Assembly: GCF_001244995.1 (NCBI RefSeq)
Contig: NZ_LN869529.1
Span: 1,878,957 to 1,942,956 of the forward strand
Source of the DNA: Intestinimonas massiliensis (ex Afouda et al. 2020)
GTDB lineage: Bacteria; Bacillota; Clostridia; Oscillospirales; Oscillospiraceae
DNA length: 64,000 nt
Reading direction: 5' to 3'
Numbering within the stretch: the first letter of the stretch is position 1; each line of letters begins with the position of its first letter. Of this stretch, positions 1 through 9,195 are shown piece after piece. The notes beneath the pieces are model-generated. The model was not told where the DNA came from, made no database searches, and saw nothing but the letters and a program-made list of their open reading frames with translations. A program made the position numbers and the translations under genes.

Positions 1-1650
1 CTGCGGGCCAAGATCCCCAACATCCCCTTCCAGATGCTCCTGCGGGGCGCCAACGCCGTGGGCTACACCAACTACCCCGACAACCTGATCCGGGAATTTG
101 TCAAGGAGTCCGCCGTCTCCGGCATCGACGTGTTCCGGGTCTTTGACTCGCTGAACTGGCTTCCCGGCATGGAGGTTGCCATGGACGAGGTCCTCAAGCA
201 GAACAAGCTGCTGGAGGCCACCATCTGCTATACCGGCGACGTGCTGGACCCCAAGCGGGACAAATACACCCTGGACTACTACGTCCGGATGGCCAAGGAG
301 CTGGAGAAGCGGGGGGCCCATCTGCTGTGCATCAAGGACATGTCCGGTCTGCTGAAGCCATACGCCGCCAAAAAGCTGGTGACGGCCCTCAAGCAGGAGG
401 TGGGCCTGCCCATCCACCTGCACACCCACGACACCTCCGGCAACCAGGTGGCCGCCCTGCTGATGGCCGCCGAGGCCGGGGTGGACATCGTGGACGCCGC
501 CATCGACTCCATGGCCTCCATGACCAGCCAGCCCTCTCTCAACGCCGTGGTCACCGCCCTGAAGGGTCAGGACCGCGACACCGGCCTGGACCCCGACAAG
601 CTGCAAAAGCTGTCCGACTACTGGGCCGACGTGCGCCTGCGCTACGCCGCCTTTGAGGCGGGCATCAAGAACCCCTCCACCGACATCTACCGCTATGAGA
701 TGCCTGGCGGCCAGTACACCAACCTGAAAAGCCAGGTGGAGAGCCTGGGCCTGGGCCACCAGTTTGAGGACGTCAAGGAGATGTACAAGGCGGTCAACGA
801 CATGCTGGGGGACATCGTCAAGGTGACGCCGTCCTCCAAGATGGTGGGCGACCTGGCCATCTTCATGGTGCAGAACGGCCTGACCCCGGACAACATCGTG
901 GAAAAGGGCGCCGCCCTCACCTTCCCCGACTCGGTGGTAAGCTACTTCAAGGGCATGATGGGCCAGCCCGCCTGGGGCTTCCCCGAGGACCTGCAGAAGG
1001 TGGTTCTCAAGGGCGAGGCGCCCATCACCTGCCGCCCGGGCGAGCTGCTGCCCCCGGTGGACTTCGAGGCCGTGGAGAAGAAGATGCGCGCCTTCATGGG
1101 CGACGACCGGATCAACCGCCGGGCCATGGTGTCCTACTGCCTGTACCCCAAGGTGTACGAGGAATACCGCAAGCACCGCAAGGAGTACGGCTACATCATG
1201 CGCATGGGCTCCCATGTGTTCTTCAACGGCATGGCTCTGGGCGAAACCAACAAGATCAACATTGAGGACGGCAAGACCCTGGTCATCAAATACCTGGGCC
1301 TGGGCGATCTGAACGAGGACGGCACCCGCAACGTCCAGTTCGAGCTCAACGGCATGCGCCGTGAGATCGCCGTGCCCGACCCCCACGCCGACGTGCAGAC
1401 CCACACCGTAGCGCTGGCCGACCCGGAGGATAAGAGCCAGGTGGGCGCCTCCATCCCCGGTATGGTGTCCAAGGTCAGCGTCCAGCCCGGCGACGCCGTG
1501 GAGGAAAATCAGGTCATCGCCGTCATCGAGGCCATGAAGATGGAGACCTCGGTGGTGGCGCGTATGGCCGGCGTCATCGACCAGGTGCTGGTCAGGGAGG
1601 GCTCGTCCGTCAAGGCCGGCGAGCTGCTCATGACCATCAAGGTAAAGTAA
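1..1650 (+). CDS. oadA: Biotin-dependent carboxyltransferase subunit (oxaloacetate decarboxylase alpha / pyruvate carboxylase B type), 5' partial
   Basis: The frame is open to the left edge, so the N-terminus is missing; 549 residues are visible. The carboxyltransferase TIM barrel comes first (GANAVGYTNYPDN, FRVFDSLNW, metal-binding HLHTHDTSG). A C-terminal biotinyl domain carries EAMKMET, whose second Lys (about visible residue 512) is the biotinylation site. The family moves CO2 between carboxybiotin and pyruvate/oxaloacetate. A domain order without biotin carboxylase fits either a Na+-pumping oxaloacetate decarboxylase alpha subunit or a two-subunit pyruvate carboxylase. The deciding neighbours lie outside the window. 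A strong terminator follows directly. Confidence 0.85.
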   Translation: MRAKIPNIPFQMLLRGANAVGYTNYPDNLIREFVKESAVSGIDVFRVFDSLNWLPGMEVAMDEVLKQNKLLEATICYTGDVLDPKRDKYTLDYYVRMAKELEKRGAHLLCIKDMSGLLKPYAAKKLVTALKQEVGLPIHLHTHDTSGNQVAALLMAAEAGVDIVDAAIDSMASMTSQPSLNAVVTALKGQDRDTGLDPDKLQKLSDYWADVRLRYAAFEAGIKNPSTDIYRYEMPGGQYTNLKSQVESLGLGHQFEDVKEMYKAVNDMLGDIVKVTPSSKMVGDLAIFMVQNGLTPDNIVEKGAALTFPDSVVSYFKGMMGQPAWGFPEDLQKVVLKGEAPITCRPGELLPPVDFEAVEKKMRAFMGDDRINRRAMVSYCLYPKVYEEYRKHRKEYGYIMRMGSHVFFNGMALGETNKINIEDGKTLVIKYLGLGDLNEDGTRNVQFELNGMRREIAVPDPHADVQTHTVALADPEDKSQVGASIPGMVSKVSVQPGDAVEENQVIAVIEAMKMETSVVARMAGVIDQVLVREGSSVKAGELLMTIKVK

Positions 1651-1674
1651 GAACGGCTTGCCCAGCGCATATGC

Positions 1675-1715
1675 AAAGCCCCCTGCTCGATCCTGGGATC
1701 GAGCAGGGGGCTTTT
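1675..1715 (+). terminator. Intrinsic terminator of the carboxyltransferase gene
   Basis: A near-perfect stem pairs AAAGCCCCCTGCTCGATCC with its complement across a 2-base loop and is followed by CTTTTT. It lies 25 bases after the stop codon. Confidence 0.9.
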
Positions 1716-1744
1716 TGCCCGCAGGGCCCCCGCGTCCCTATGTT

Positions 1745-2005
1745 CTATATTCCTCCGCCACTCAGATCATATTTTCCCGTGATCTCTTCCCCGGCGGCGT
1801 TCCACAGGGTCACCGGACCCAGGTCCAAACGATCGGATTCCATGCGGTTGTCGATCTCCGCAGAGACAAGAAAGCGCTCTTTTTGCGGAAGTTCCAGGCG
1901 GTACCGCAACCCATCCGGCGCAACGGTGATATTTGCAATCTGCCGTCCCGTGTTTCTTCCGCCATAGAGCAGGTACTTTCTGCCGCCGCTATGCGCATGA
2001 CTCAT
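1745..2005 (-). CDS. Small conserved-looking protein of unknown function
   Basis: This 86-residue protein has an ATG preceded by an AGGAAGG ribosome binding site, which is why I accept it. It has no signal peptide, membrane segment or cysteine. It has a Gly/Arg-rich start (SGGRKYLLYGGRNTGR) and a beta-strand-like remainder ending in GKYDLSGGGI. I do not recognise the family. It lies convergent to the carboxyltransferase and downstream of a hairpin that separates it from the glycosyltransferase gene. Confidence 0.55.
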   Translation of the reverse strand: MSHAHSGGRKYLLYGGRNTGRQIANITVAPDGLRYRLELPQKERFLVSAEIDNRMESDRLDLGPVTLWNAAGEEITGKYDLSGGGI

Positions 2006-2039
2006 ATCCCTTCCTCATTTTCATACAGAGCATAATACA

Positions 2040-2077
2040 GGAGGGGGCGGAAGTCTGTGCACTTCCGCCCCCTCCTT
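2040..2077. terminator. Strong GC hairpin between the 86-residue gene and the glycosyltransferase
   Basis: A 15-bp stem (GGAGGGGGCGGAAGT with its complement) has a 6-base loop. The flanking T-run is weak on both strands, so it may be a terminator or a transcript-stabilising hairpin. Confidence 0.5.
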
Positions 2078-2113
2078 TCCGTGTCGATTGGTCCCGGCGC
2101 CCGGGGCGCTTTT

Positions 2114-2965
2114 TTATTCCCCGGGTTCTCTGGGCCGGAGGAGCCCCTCCAGGGGGGACACCGCGCCGTCGGTGGCGGCGGAGAGCAGATAGCCGTAGAT
2201 GCGGCCCTTCTGCTCCTCGTACAGATCCAGCTTCTGGTAGAGCTCCTTGTACGCGGCAAAGGTCTCCTTCTTGGTCCGGATCAGCCGCCGCAGGCCGGTC
2301 TGGGTGTTGACCAGGCTGTCCTCCCGCTTGCGGTAGTAGTACACCGCCCGGGGCACCGCCGCGATGAGCCGGGCGTACTGGATGTACTCCAGGTTGAACA
2401 GGAAGTCCTCGCACCAGGCCATCCGGCGGTCGCAGCGCAGACGGTTGGCCTCCACAGTGCTGCGGCGGTAGAGCTTGTTCCACAGCACGCCGTAGTAGTA
2501 GTTGGCCGGGGCCTTCACCATTTGCTCGGCAAACTCCCGGCGGGTCATGACGCCGCCGGTCTTGATGTGGCCGCGCCGGGCCTGCCGCTCCCCGGCCACC
2601 CGGTAAAAGTGGGCGATCACCAGGTCGCAGCCGGTAATCTCCGCGGCCCGGACGAAGGTCTCGGTGGCGTCGGGGGCAAGCCAGTCGTCCCCGTCGGCAA
2701 ACTGGAGGTACTTGCCCTCGGCCAGGTCCATGGCCTGATTCCGGGCGTCGGACACGCCGCTGTTGGACTTGTGCAGGGCGATAAAGCGGCTGTCGGCGGC
2801 CGCCGCCCGGTCACACAGGGCGGCGGAGCCGTCGGTACTGCCGTCGTCCACCAGAAAGCACTGGAAATTGGAGTAGCTCTGGGTCCGGATGCTCTCTACG
2901 CACTGCTCCAGGTAGGGCGCCACGTTGTAGACCGGAACGATGATGCTGACCAGGGGCTGATTCAC
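2114..2965 (-). CDS. Family 2 glycosyltransferase
   Basis: This 283-residue protein has the GT-A nucleotide-sugar transferase start (VSIIVPVYNVAPYLEQCVES), VDDGSTDGS near residues 37-45 and the DxD-region signature FADGDDWLAPD near 90-100. This places it among inverting GT2 enzymes that extend cell-surface glycans; the sugar and acceptor cannot be told. It has no membrane segment. It starts at a GTG and lies 16 bases downstream of the secreted copper-amine-oxidase-domain gene on the same strand, so the two are probably cotranscribed. Confidence 0.85.
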   Translation of the reverse strand: MNQPLVSIIVPVYNVAPYLEQCVESIRTQSYSNFQCFLVDDGSTDGSAALCDRAAAADSRFIALHKSNSGVSDARNQAMDLAEGKYLQFADGDDWLAPDATETFVRAAEITGCDLVIAHFYRVAGERQARRGHIKTGGVMTRREFAEQMVKAPANYYYGVLWNKLYRRSTVEANRLRCDRRMAWCEDFLFNLEYIQYARLIAAVPRAVYYYRKREDSLVNTQTGLRRLIRTKKETFAAYKELYQKLDLYEEQKGRIYGYLLSAATDGAVSPLEGLLRPREPGE

Positions 2966-2981
2966 GGCTCAGGGTCCCGGT

Positions 2982-4484
2982 TCAGGCGGCCGTCTCAGGC
3001 GCGGCGGTCTCCATCCCCAGCTCCTCGAAGGGCACCACAACGGCGCCGGCGGGGGGCTCCACGGCGGGGGTCTTGTCGGTGGTCTTGTAGTCGCCGGAGA
3101 TGGTCATGTTCATGCTCATCAGGCCCAGCATATCCATCTTCATCTCGGCGGTCATGTGGTTTTTCTCATCCATGCCCATGGTCATGGTCATGACCTCAGT
3201 GGTCTCGCCGGTCTCGGCGCCGGTGACCATGGTCATCTTGATGTCCATGGCGTAGCCCACCACCTTGTCGTTCTTGGTGTTCAGGGTGAAGGACAGGGTC
3301 ATGTCGGCGCCGTCCTGGGTATAGGTGTAGGCGGTGGTGTAGTCGCTGCCGTTCTTCTGGAAGCCCTCGTCGGAGAGCAGCTTGGCGGCGGAATCCACCA
3401 GGCCGGCGACGGTGGCGTAGGCGGTGTCCTTATCGGACAGGTCGGCGCTCTGGAGCATGGCCTCCAGCATGGCGGAGGCGTCCAGGGTCTTAGACAGGTC
3501 CATCAGCTCGGCGTAGTCCATGCCCAGTTGCTCAAACAGGGCGCCCATATCCATGGAGTACCAGGTGTCGGCGGGCAGGCCCAGGGCCTCCAGCGCTTCG
3601 CCGGTAAAGGTCATGTACAGCATGCCCTTGTCCATGTCCATGCGCATCTCCAGGCCGACGCCCTTCTCCTTCAGGGCGGTCAGCAGAGCCTGCTCCTCGG
3701 CGGTCGGCGCGGCGGGCTCCTCGCTGGTGCCGGCGGCGGCCAGGGCGGACAGGTCGGCCATGAGCTCCTCCAGGTCCAGCTTCATGTTCATGGACATCTG
3801 GGCCTTGACGGCGTCCGCCACCACGCCCTCCAGGGTGCCGTCCACGGTGGCGGGGCCCATGCCCATCATGCTCAGGTCAGCGTCAAAGTCGGCGGTCACG
3901 GCCCAGGCGCCCTCGTTGAACTGCCGGCTGTACTCCAAGTATTTGGCCAGGATGGTGTACTCCTTGCCCGCCTTGGCGCTGCCCAGCAGCTTCTCGGTGT
4001 CCACGATGACGGCCGTCTGGTCGTCCTGATCCCAGCCCACGGCGCAGCCGAAGGCCTGGGCGGCGAAGCGGACGGGCACATAGGTGCGCCAGGTGGCGGA
4101 ATCCACATAGGGCGCCACGTCCATGGTGATGACGGTGGCGGTCTCACCCTCGGTGAGGGTGGCCTCGGCGGAGCCGATGGTCATGGTCAGGGTCTTGCCG
4201 TCCCGAGCGGCGGTGATGACGTCGCCCTCGTTGGACACCTCGGCGCCCATGGCCTCAAACACGGCGCGGAAGGGCAGGAAGGTGCGCTGGTCCTTCACCT
4301 GGGGCACGGCGTCGGTAAAGGTCAGGTTCTGGCCGTCCAGTTGAACGGCGATGGTCTGCTCGGCGGCGGGGGCGGGGCTGACAGGGGGCTCCTCCCCCTC
4401 GGCCGCCAGGGCGGCGGTGGACAGGCCCAGGGTCAGGACCAGGGCAGTCCCCATGGCGAGGACCCGCTTCAGGGTATGCTTCAT
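2982..4484 (-). CDS. Secreted protein with copper amine oxidase N-terminal (stalk) domain
   Basis: This 500-residue protein has a Sec signal peptide (MKHTLKRVLAMGTALVLTLGLSTAALAA, cut near residue 28). A copper-amine-oxidase-N domain follows at about 45-165, with LPFRAVFEAMGAEV and YVPVRFAAQAFGCAVGWDQ. This domain is a common cell-surface module in Clostridia and is not itself an oxidase. The rest is an acidic, very Met-rich region (for example MKMDMLGLMSMNM) that I cannot assign. The ATG has a GGAGGAAG ribosome binding site. Its role is probably in or near the cell envelope; ligand unknown. Confidence 0.75.
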   Translation of the reverse strand: MKHTLKRVLAMGTALVLTLGLSTAALAAEGEEPPVSPAPAAEQTIAVQLDGQNLTFTDAVPQVKDQRTFLPFRAVFEAMGAEVSNEGDVITAARDGKTLTMTIGSAEATLTEGETATVITMDVAPYVDSATWRTYVPVRFAAQAFGCAVGWDQDDQTAVIVDTEKLLGSAKAGKEYTILAKYLEYSRQFNEGAWAVTADFDADLSMMGMGPATVDGTLEGVVADAVKAQMSMNMKLDLEELMADLSALAAAGTSEEPAAPTAEEQALLTALKEKGVGLEMRMDMDKGMLYMTFTGEALEALGLPADTWYSMDMGALFEQLGMDYAELMDLSKTLDASAMLEAMLQSADLSDKDTAYATVAGLVDSAAKLLSDEGFQKNGSDYTTAYTYTQDGADMTLSFTLNTKNDKVVGYAMDIKMTMVTGAETGETTEVMTMTMGMDEKNHMTAEMKMDMLGLMSMNMTISGDYKTTDKTPAVEPPAGAVVVPFEELGMETAAPETAA

Positions 4485-4527
4485 GGTAATTCTTCCTCCT
4501 TGATGAATGCATTTGGTCTTTTATTTT

Positions 4528-4546
4528 GAATCAAACTGATTGATTC
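4528..4546. promoter_or_regulatory. Inverted repeat upstream of the copper-amine-oxidase-domain gene
   Basis: GAATCAA and TTGATTC are separated by 5 bases, 44 bases before the gene start. This is an operator-like dyad. I could not identify a convincing -35/-10 pair for this gene. Confidence 0.3.
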
Positions 4547-4797
4547 CACCGGGTGATACAATAGAAACGACGCAGCGCTCTGAAATATGACAGGCGCGGG
4601 CCCTTTTTTTCTTTCCAAAAAAGGATTATACCAGCATCTCCGCTCCACCGCAACCCATCGGAAGCGGCCATTTTTTGTATTCACTGCTCTTCCCCTTGCC
4701 TTCGGCGCCTTTTTGCTGATCGTTAACACAATTAAACCATTTACATGTGCTAAAATCAAGTAAATTTCTGGCACACGGGCCCGCCCTGCCTTCTCTC

Positions 4798-4826
4798 TTG
4801 TCGGGCGGGGCGAAAACTGATATAAT
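4798..4826 (+). promoter_or_regulatory. pyrE promoter
   Basis: TTGTCG at 4798-4803, a 17-base spacer and TATAAT at 4821-4826 lie 28 bases before the pyrE start. An inverted repeat (CCCGCCC near 4780 and GGGCGGG near 4802) brackets the -35 box and could be a regulator site or a leader-independent hairpin. Confidence 0.7.
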
Positions 4827-4854
4827 AAAATGATTTTTGGGAGGAGATGCTCTT

Positions 4855-5529
4855 ATGACCTACAAAGAGGAATTCATCACGTTCATGGTCCGCGCTGGCG
4901 TGCTCACCTTTGGGGATTTTGTCACCAAGTCCGGCCGCAAAACCCCCTATTTCATCAACACCGGCAACTATAAGACCGGCGCCCAGGCCGCCCAGTTGGG
5001 CGACTACTATGCCGCTTGCATCCAGGAGCATCTGCCCGACGGGGTGGACTGTCTCTTCGGCCCCGCCTACAAGGGCATCCCGCTGGCGGTGGCCGCCGCC
5101 TCCAGCCTGTACCGGAATTACGGCCGGGACCTGCCCTACTGCTTCAACCGCAAGGAGGCCAAGGACCACGGCGAGGGGGGCTCCATGGTGGGCTACAAGC
5201 CCCAGGACGGGGACCGGGTGGTCATCGTGGAGGACGTGGTCACCGCCGGCACCGCCGTGCGGGAGTCCCTGGCGCTCTTTCAGGCTCTGGGCGACCTGAA
5301 GGTCACCGCTCTCATCGTCTCGGTGGACCGGATGGAGCGGGGCACCCGGGACTGCTCCACCCTGGACGAGCTGCGCGCCGACCACGGCATCGCCGTCTAC
5401 CCCATCGTCACCGTCGGGGAGATTCTCGCCTTCCTGCACAACCGGGAGATCGACGGCCGGGTGTATATCGACGACGCCATGAAGGCGCGCATGGAGGCCT
5501 ATCTGGCGGAATACGGCCCCCGGGCTTAA
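4855..5529 (+). CDS. pyrE: Orotate phosphoribosyltransferase
   Basis: This 224-residue enzyme joins orotate to PRPP to give orotidine 5'-phosphate in UMP synthesis. Visible signatures are RKTPYFINTGNY near the N-terminus, FGPAYKGIPLA, and the PRPP-binding loop VVIVEDVVTAGTA near residues 122-134. I start at the ATG at 4855 because GGGAGGAG lies 8 bases before it. An upstream TTG at 4837 would place that ribosome binding site inside the gene. It stands apart from other pyr genes, with its own promoter. Confidence 0.95.
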   Translation: MTYKEEFITFMVRAGVLTFGDFVTKSGRKTPYFINTGNYKTGAQAAQLGDYYAACIQEHLPDGVDCLFGPAYKGIPLAVAAASSLYRNYGRDLPYCFNRKEAKDHGEGGSMVGYKPQDGDRVVIVEDVVTAGTAVRESLALFQALGDLKVTALIVSVDRMERGTRDCSTLDELRADHGIAVYPIVTVGEILAFLHNREIDGRVYIDDAMKARMEAYLAEYGPRA

Positions 5530-5572
5530 GGGCTTCCGCCGAACAATCCACGCGCAGAAGAGGGGTGCCAGC

Positions 5573-6265
5573 ATGGGTGTCCACGACGGCCACCGCAAGC
5601 GGCTGAAAACACAATTTCTCATCCATGGGGAGGATTTCCACGACCACCAGCTCCTGGAGCTGCTGCTGTGCTATGCCATTCCCCAAGGGGACGTGAACGG
5701 CCTGGCCCACGCCCTGCTGGACCAGTTCGGCTCTCTGGCCGGAGTGTTCGACGCCCTGCCCCCCTCCCTCACGCGGGTGGACGGGGTAGGGGAGCACACC
5801 GCCGTCCTTCTCAAGCTCATCCCCAAGCTGGCCGGCCGCTACTCCACCATCCGCAGCTCTCCGGGGGACATTCTGGCCTCCAGCCGGGCCGCCCGGGACT
5901 ACCTGCTGCCCTACTTCCAGACGGGTCCCCGGAACGAGATGGTCTACCTGGTGTGCATGGATGCCAAGTACAAGGTGCTGGGCTGCCACAAGCTGGGGGA
6001 GGGCACGGTGAACGCCGCCGACATCACCCCCCGCCGGGTGGTGGAGCTGGCCCTGGCCCACAACGCCTCCGCCGTCCTCCTGGCCCACAACCACGTCTCA
6101 GGCCTGGCCCTCCCCTCCAACGCCGACCTGCTCACCACTGAAACGCTCGCCCGGGTGCTGCGGGAGGTGGGGGTGGAGCTGGCCGACCACCTGATCTTTA
6201 CCGAGGACGACATGGTCTCCCTGAAGGATAGCGGCCTGCTGAACGGGTATCCTAACCCATACTGA
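5573..6265 (+). CDS. radC: RadC family JAB-domain protein
   Basis: This 230-residue protein has a helix-hairpin-helix-like N-terminal half (PSLTRVDGVGEHTAVLLKLIP) and a C-terminal JAB/MPN metalloprotease-fold domain with LLAHNHVSG and the downstream SNADL aspartate. These give the His-x-His...Asp metal site near residues 170-183. The family is historically linked to DNA repair, but its biochemical role is unsettled. It begins 43 bases after pyrE, may be read from the same promoter, and precedes uvrB. Confidence 0.85.
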   Translation: MGVHDGHRKRLKTQFLIHGEDFHDHQLLELLLCYAIPQGDVNGLAHALLDQFGSLAGVFDALPPSLTRVDGVGEHTAVLLKLIPKLAGRYSTIRSSPGDILASSRAARDYLLPYFQTGPRNEMVYLVCMDAKYKVLGCHKLGEGTVNAADITPRRVVELALAHNASAVLLAHNHVSGLALPSNADLLTTETLARVLREVGVELADHLIFTEDDMVSLKDSGLLNGYPNPY

Positions 6266-6300
6266 GGGCCGGAGCATCGGTGGATTTTTCCGGTCCCCTC

Positions 6301-6345
6301 TTGATTTAGAACAAATGTTTTGATATGATATCGAATAGATGTACG
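6301..6345 (+). promoter_or_regulatory. uvrB promoter with two LexA-like boxes
   Basis: TTGATT (6301-6306), a 17-base spacer and TATGAT (6324-6329) form the promoter. GAACAAATGTTT (6309-6320) lies in the spacer. CGAATAGATGTACG (6332-6345) lies over the expected start. Both resemble the Gram-positive LexA site CGAAC-N4-GTTCG with one or two mismatches. Confidence 0.65.
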
Positions 6346-6406
6346 ATGCCCCGTTGAACGCCGGCCCCGGTACGGGGTCCGGCGCGGGGAAGGAGGTCGG
6401 AACCGC

Positions 6407-8374
6407 ATGCCCGATTTTCACGTTGTCTCCCCTTATCAGCCCGCCGGCGACCAGCCGCAGGCCATTGAGGCCCTGGCCAAGGGCGTGGAGCTGGGGCTGA
6501 CCGAGCAGACTCTGCTGGGGGTCACCGGCTCGGGCAAGACCTTCACCATGGCCAAGGTCATCGAGCAGGTCCAGCGGCCCACCCTGGTGCTGGCCCACAA
6601 CAAGACCCTGGCCGCCCAGCTCTGCGCCGAGTTCAAGGAGTTCTTTCCCGATAACGCGGTGGAGTATTTCGTCTCCTACTACGACTACTACCAGCCCGAG
6701 GCCTATATCCCCCACACCGACACCTTCATTGAGAAGGACTCGGCGGTGAACGACGAGATCGACCGGCTGCGCCTCAGCGCCACCGCCTCCCTCATCGAGC
6801 GGCGGGACGTGATCGTGGTGTCGTCGGTGTCCTGCATCTACGGACTGGGCGAGCCCGACGACTACGCCAAGATGATGGTCCCCCTGCGGGTGGGGGACGA
6901 GTTTCCCCGGGATGAGCTGCTGCGCCGCCTGGTGGAGATCCGTTACGAGCGCAACGACATCGCCTTCGAGCGGAATATGTTCCGGGTCCGGGGAGACACG
7001 GTGGAGATCTGGCCGGCCTACTTCAAAGACACCGCCATCCGGGTGGAGTACTTTGGGGACGAGATCGACCGGCTCAGCGAAATCAACGTGGTCACCGGCA
7101 CTCCCATCCGGCGTCTGGAGCATCTGCCCATCTTTCCCGCCAGCCACTACATCACCCCCAAGGAGAAAATGGACGCCGCCATCCAGGAGATCTACCGGGA
7201 GCTGGAGGAGCGGGTGGCCTTCTTCGAGGAGCGCAATATGCTGGTGGAGGCCCAGCGCATCAAGCAGCGCACCCTGTACGACATCGAGATGATGCAGGAG
7301 CTGGGCTATTGCTCCGGCATCGAGAACTACTCCCGGCCCATCGCCGGGCGGCCGGTGGGCTCCGCCCCCATGACGCTGATGGACTACTTCCCCGACGATT
7401 TTCTGATGTTCATCGACGAGAGCCACGTCACCCTGCCCCAGGTTCGGGCTATGTATAACGGCGACCGGGCCCGCAAGACCACTCTGGTGGACTACGGCTT
7501 CCGTCTACCCTGCGCGTTTGATAACCGTCCGTTGAAATTTGACGAATTTGAACAGCGAGTAAACCAGGTGGTCTACGTCTCCGCCACTCCCGGCGACTAC
7601 GAGCGGGAGCGCTCCGGCCAGATCGTGGAGCAGGTCATCCGGCCCACCGGCCTGCTGGACCCTAGGGTGGAGATCCGCCCGGTGGAGGGCCAGATCGACG
7701 ATCTGATCGGGGAGATCAACGACCGGGTGGCGCGGAAGGAGCGGGTGCTGGTCACCACCCTGACCAAGCGGATGGCCGAGGACCTGACCGCCTACCTGAA
7801 AAACGCGGGGATTCAGGTGCAGTACATGCACCACGACATCGACACCATCGAGCGGCAGGAGATCATCCGGGACCTGCGGCTGGGGACCTATGACGTGCTG
7901 GTGGGCATCAACCTGCTGCGGGAGGGTCTGGACCTGCCGGAGGTCAGCCTGGTGGCCATTCTGGACGCCGACAAGGAGGGCTTTCTCCGCTCGGAGACCT
8001 CCCTCATCCAGACCATCGGCCGGGCGGCCCGGAACGCCGACGGCCTGGTGGTCATGTACGCCGACGCCGTCACCCCCTCCATGCGCCGTGCCATGGACGA
8101 GACCGAGCGCCGCCGGGCCAAGCAGGACGCATTCAACCAGGCCCACGGCATCGTGCCCAAGACCATCATCAAGTCGGTCCGGGACGTCATCGAGCTGTCG
8201 GCGGAGGAAGAGGAGACCGAGCAGCTCATGCGCCGCAAGACCAGCTTGACCAAGAAGGAGCGGGACGCCGCCATTGAGAAGCTGGAAAGAGAGATGCGGG
8301 AGGCCAGCAAGCGGCTGGAGTTCGAGTACGCCGCCGTATTGCGCGACCGCATCATCGAGCTCAGAGGGAGGTAA
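6407..8374 (+). CDS. uvrB: Excinuclease ABC subunit B
   Basis: This 655-residue UvrB has the usual length. It is the damage-verifying helicase-like subunit that is loaded by UvrA and recruits UvrC in nucleotide excision repair. Visible are Walker [11 protein letters not shown] near residue 40, the beta-hairpin region [10 protein letters not shown] near 90-100, the DESH-type motif [10 protein letters not shown] near 330, helicase motif [12 protein letters not shown] near 540, and the C-terminal UvrC-binding UVR motif ([18 protein letters not shown]). The ATG follows GGAAGGAGG. The next gene starts 2 bases after its stop, so it heads the uvrB-orf-uvrA operon. Confidence 0.97.
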   Translation: MPDFHVVSPYQPAGDQPQAIEALAKGVELGLTEQTLLGVTGSGKTFTMAKVIEQVQRPTLVLAHNKTLAAQLCAEFKEFFPDNAVEYFVSYYDYYQPEAYIPHTDTFIEKDSAVNDEIDRLRLSATASLIERRDVIVVSSVSCIYGLGEPDDYAKMMVPLRVGDEFPRDELLRRLVEIRYERNDIAFERNMFRVRGDTVEIWPAYFKDTAIRVEYFGDEIDRLSEINVVTGTPIRRLEHLPIFPASHYITPKEKMDAAIQEIYRELEERVAFFEERNMLVEAQRIKQRTLYDIEMMQELGYCSGIENYSRPIAGRPVGSAPMTLMDYFPDDFLMFIDESHVTLPQVRAMYNGDRARKTTLVDYGFRLPCAFDNRPLKFDEFEQRVNQVVYVSATPGDYERERSGQIVEQVIRPTGLLDPRVEIRPVEGQIDDLIGEINDRVARKERVLVTTLTKRMAEDLTAYLKNAGIQVQYMHHDIDTIERQEIIRDLRLGTYDVLVGINLLREGLDLPEVSLVAILDADKEGFLRSETSLIQTIGRAARNADGLVVMYADAVTPSMRRAMDETERRRAKQDAFNQAHGIVPKTIIKSVRDVIELSAEEEETEQLMRRKTSLTKKERDAAIEKLEREMREASKRLEFEYAAVLRDRIIELRGR

Positions 8375-8376
8375 GC

Positions 8377-9153
8377 ATGTCCCAGTGGAGCACCCTGACC
8401 CGGTTTCAGCGGGTCCTGCTGATCGCTCTGACCGCCCTGCTGGCGGTCTTTACCGTCGTCTACCCCGTCCTCAGCCGCCGGAAGGGCATTCAATATCGGG
8501 ACGCCCTGCTGCTCTGGTCCGCCCAGGGGGAAAACGACGTCTACGCCGGCCGGGTGGACGGGGCGCGAACCGTCTTTACCGTCGCTCCGGACGGGACCAT
8601 TCAGTACCGCCGCGGCGATACCGACTACGGCCCCTATACCGTCGCCCTGGACCCCTCCGCCGTCCCCCGGGACAGCGACATGGCCGATGTGCTCACCGGG
8701 GTGGAGGTCCGCGACGGAGCGGATATCCTTTTCCGGGGCGGCTGGTATAACAGCAGCTTCCCTCTCCTGGTGGACGAAAACGGCGCGATGGAGCCCCTCT
8801 TCTCCCTCTCCGTCCATACTTCTTCCGGCAAGGTCTACGGCCCCGACGGGCAGGCCCTCGCCCCCTCCTACGAGCCCACTGCTTCCTTCCTCCTCCAACT
8901 GGCGCTGGAGCCCCCTCTCACCCACCGGGGCGAGCTCTACGCCTATTTTACCGGCACCCTGCTGGCCGTTGTGGGTATCGTCTCCATCCTGTTTGCCGAC
9001 CGGCTCTTCCGCTGGGACCTCAGCTTCCGCATCCGGGACCCGGAGGGGGCCGAGCCCTCGGAGTGGGAGATCTTCACCCGTTACCTGGGCTGGATCGTCT
9101 GCACGGCGGGGGCTCTGATCGTCTATCTGATGGGCGCTTTCGCCATTGTCTGA
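8377..9153 (+). CDS. Membrane protein of unknown function between uvrB and uvrA
   Basis: This 258-residue protein has a membrane helix near residues 12-32, a roughly 155-residue extracytoplasmic region rich in beta-like stretches, and two further helices near 188-207 and 236-256. It starts 2 bases after uvrB and ends 42 bases before uvrA, so it must share their transcript. I recognise no domain. Its position suggests co-regulation with the DNA damage response, but nothing in the sequence shows a repair function. Confidence 0.75.
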   Translation: MSQWSTLTRFQRVLLIALTALLAVFTVVYPVLSRRKGIQYRDALLLWSAQGENDVYAGRVDGARTVFTVAPDGTIQYRRGDTDYGPYTVALDPSAVPRDSDMADVLTGVEVRDGADILFRGGWYNSSFPLLVDENGAMEPLFSLSVHTSSGKVYGPDGQALAPSYEPTASFLLQLALEPPLTHRGELYAYFTGTLLAVVGIVSILFADRLFRWDLSFRIRDPEGAEPSEWEIFTRYLGWIVCTAGALIVYLMGAFAIV

Positions 9154-9195
9154 CCCCATTTTTCCTTCGTGCGAAGATAAAGGAGTAACAAATCT

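Noticed and set aside
2057..4529. Long plus-strand open frames opposite the glycosyltransferase and the secreted protein (378 and 457 codons)
   Set aside because: High GC leaves long open frames on the opposite strand. The translations are Gly/His/Val repeats without domains, while the minus-strand proteins have a GT2 fold and a signal peptide with a known domain.
4481..4774. 97-codon minus-strand frame in the gene-free stretch upstream of the secreted protein
   Set aside because: It covers the region where regulatory signals lie, has no ribosome binding site at its start and has no protein-like features.
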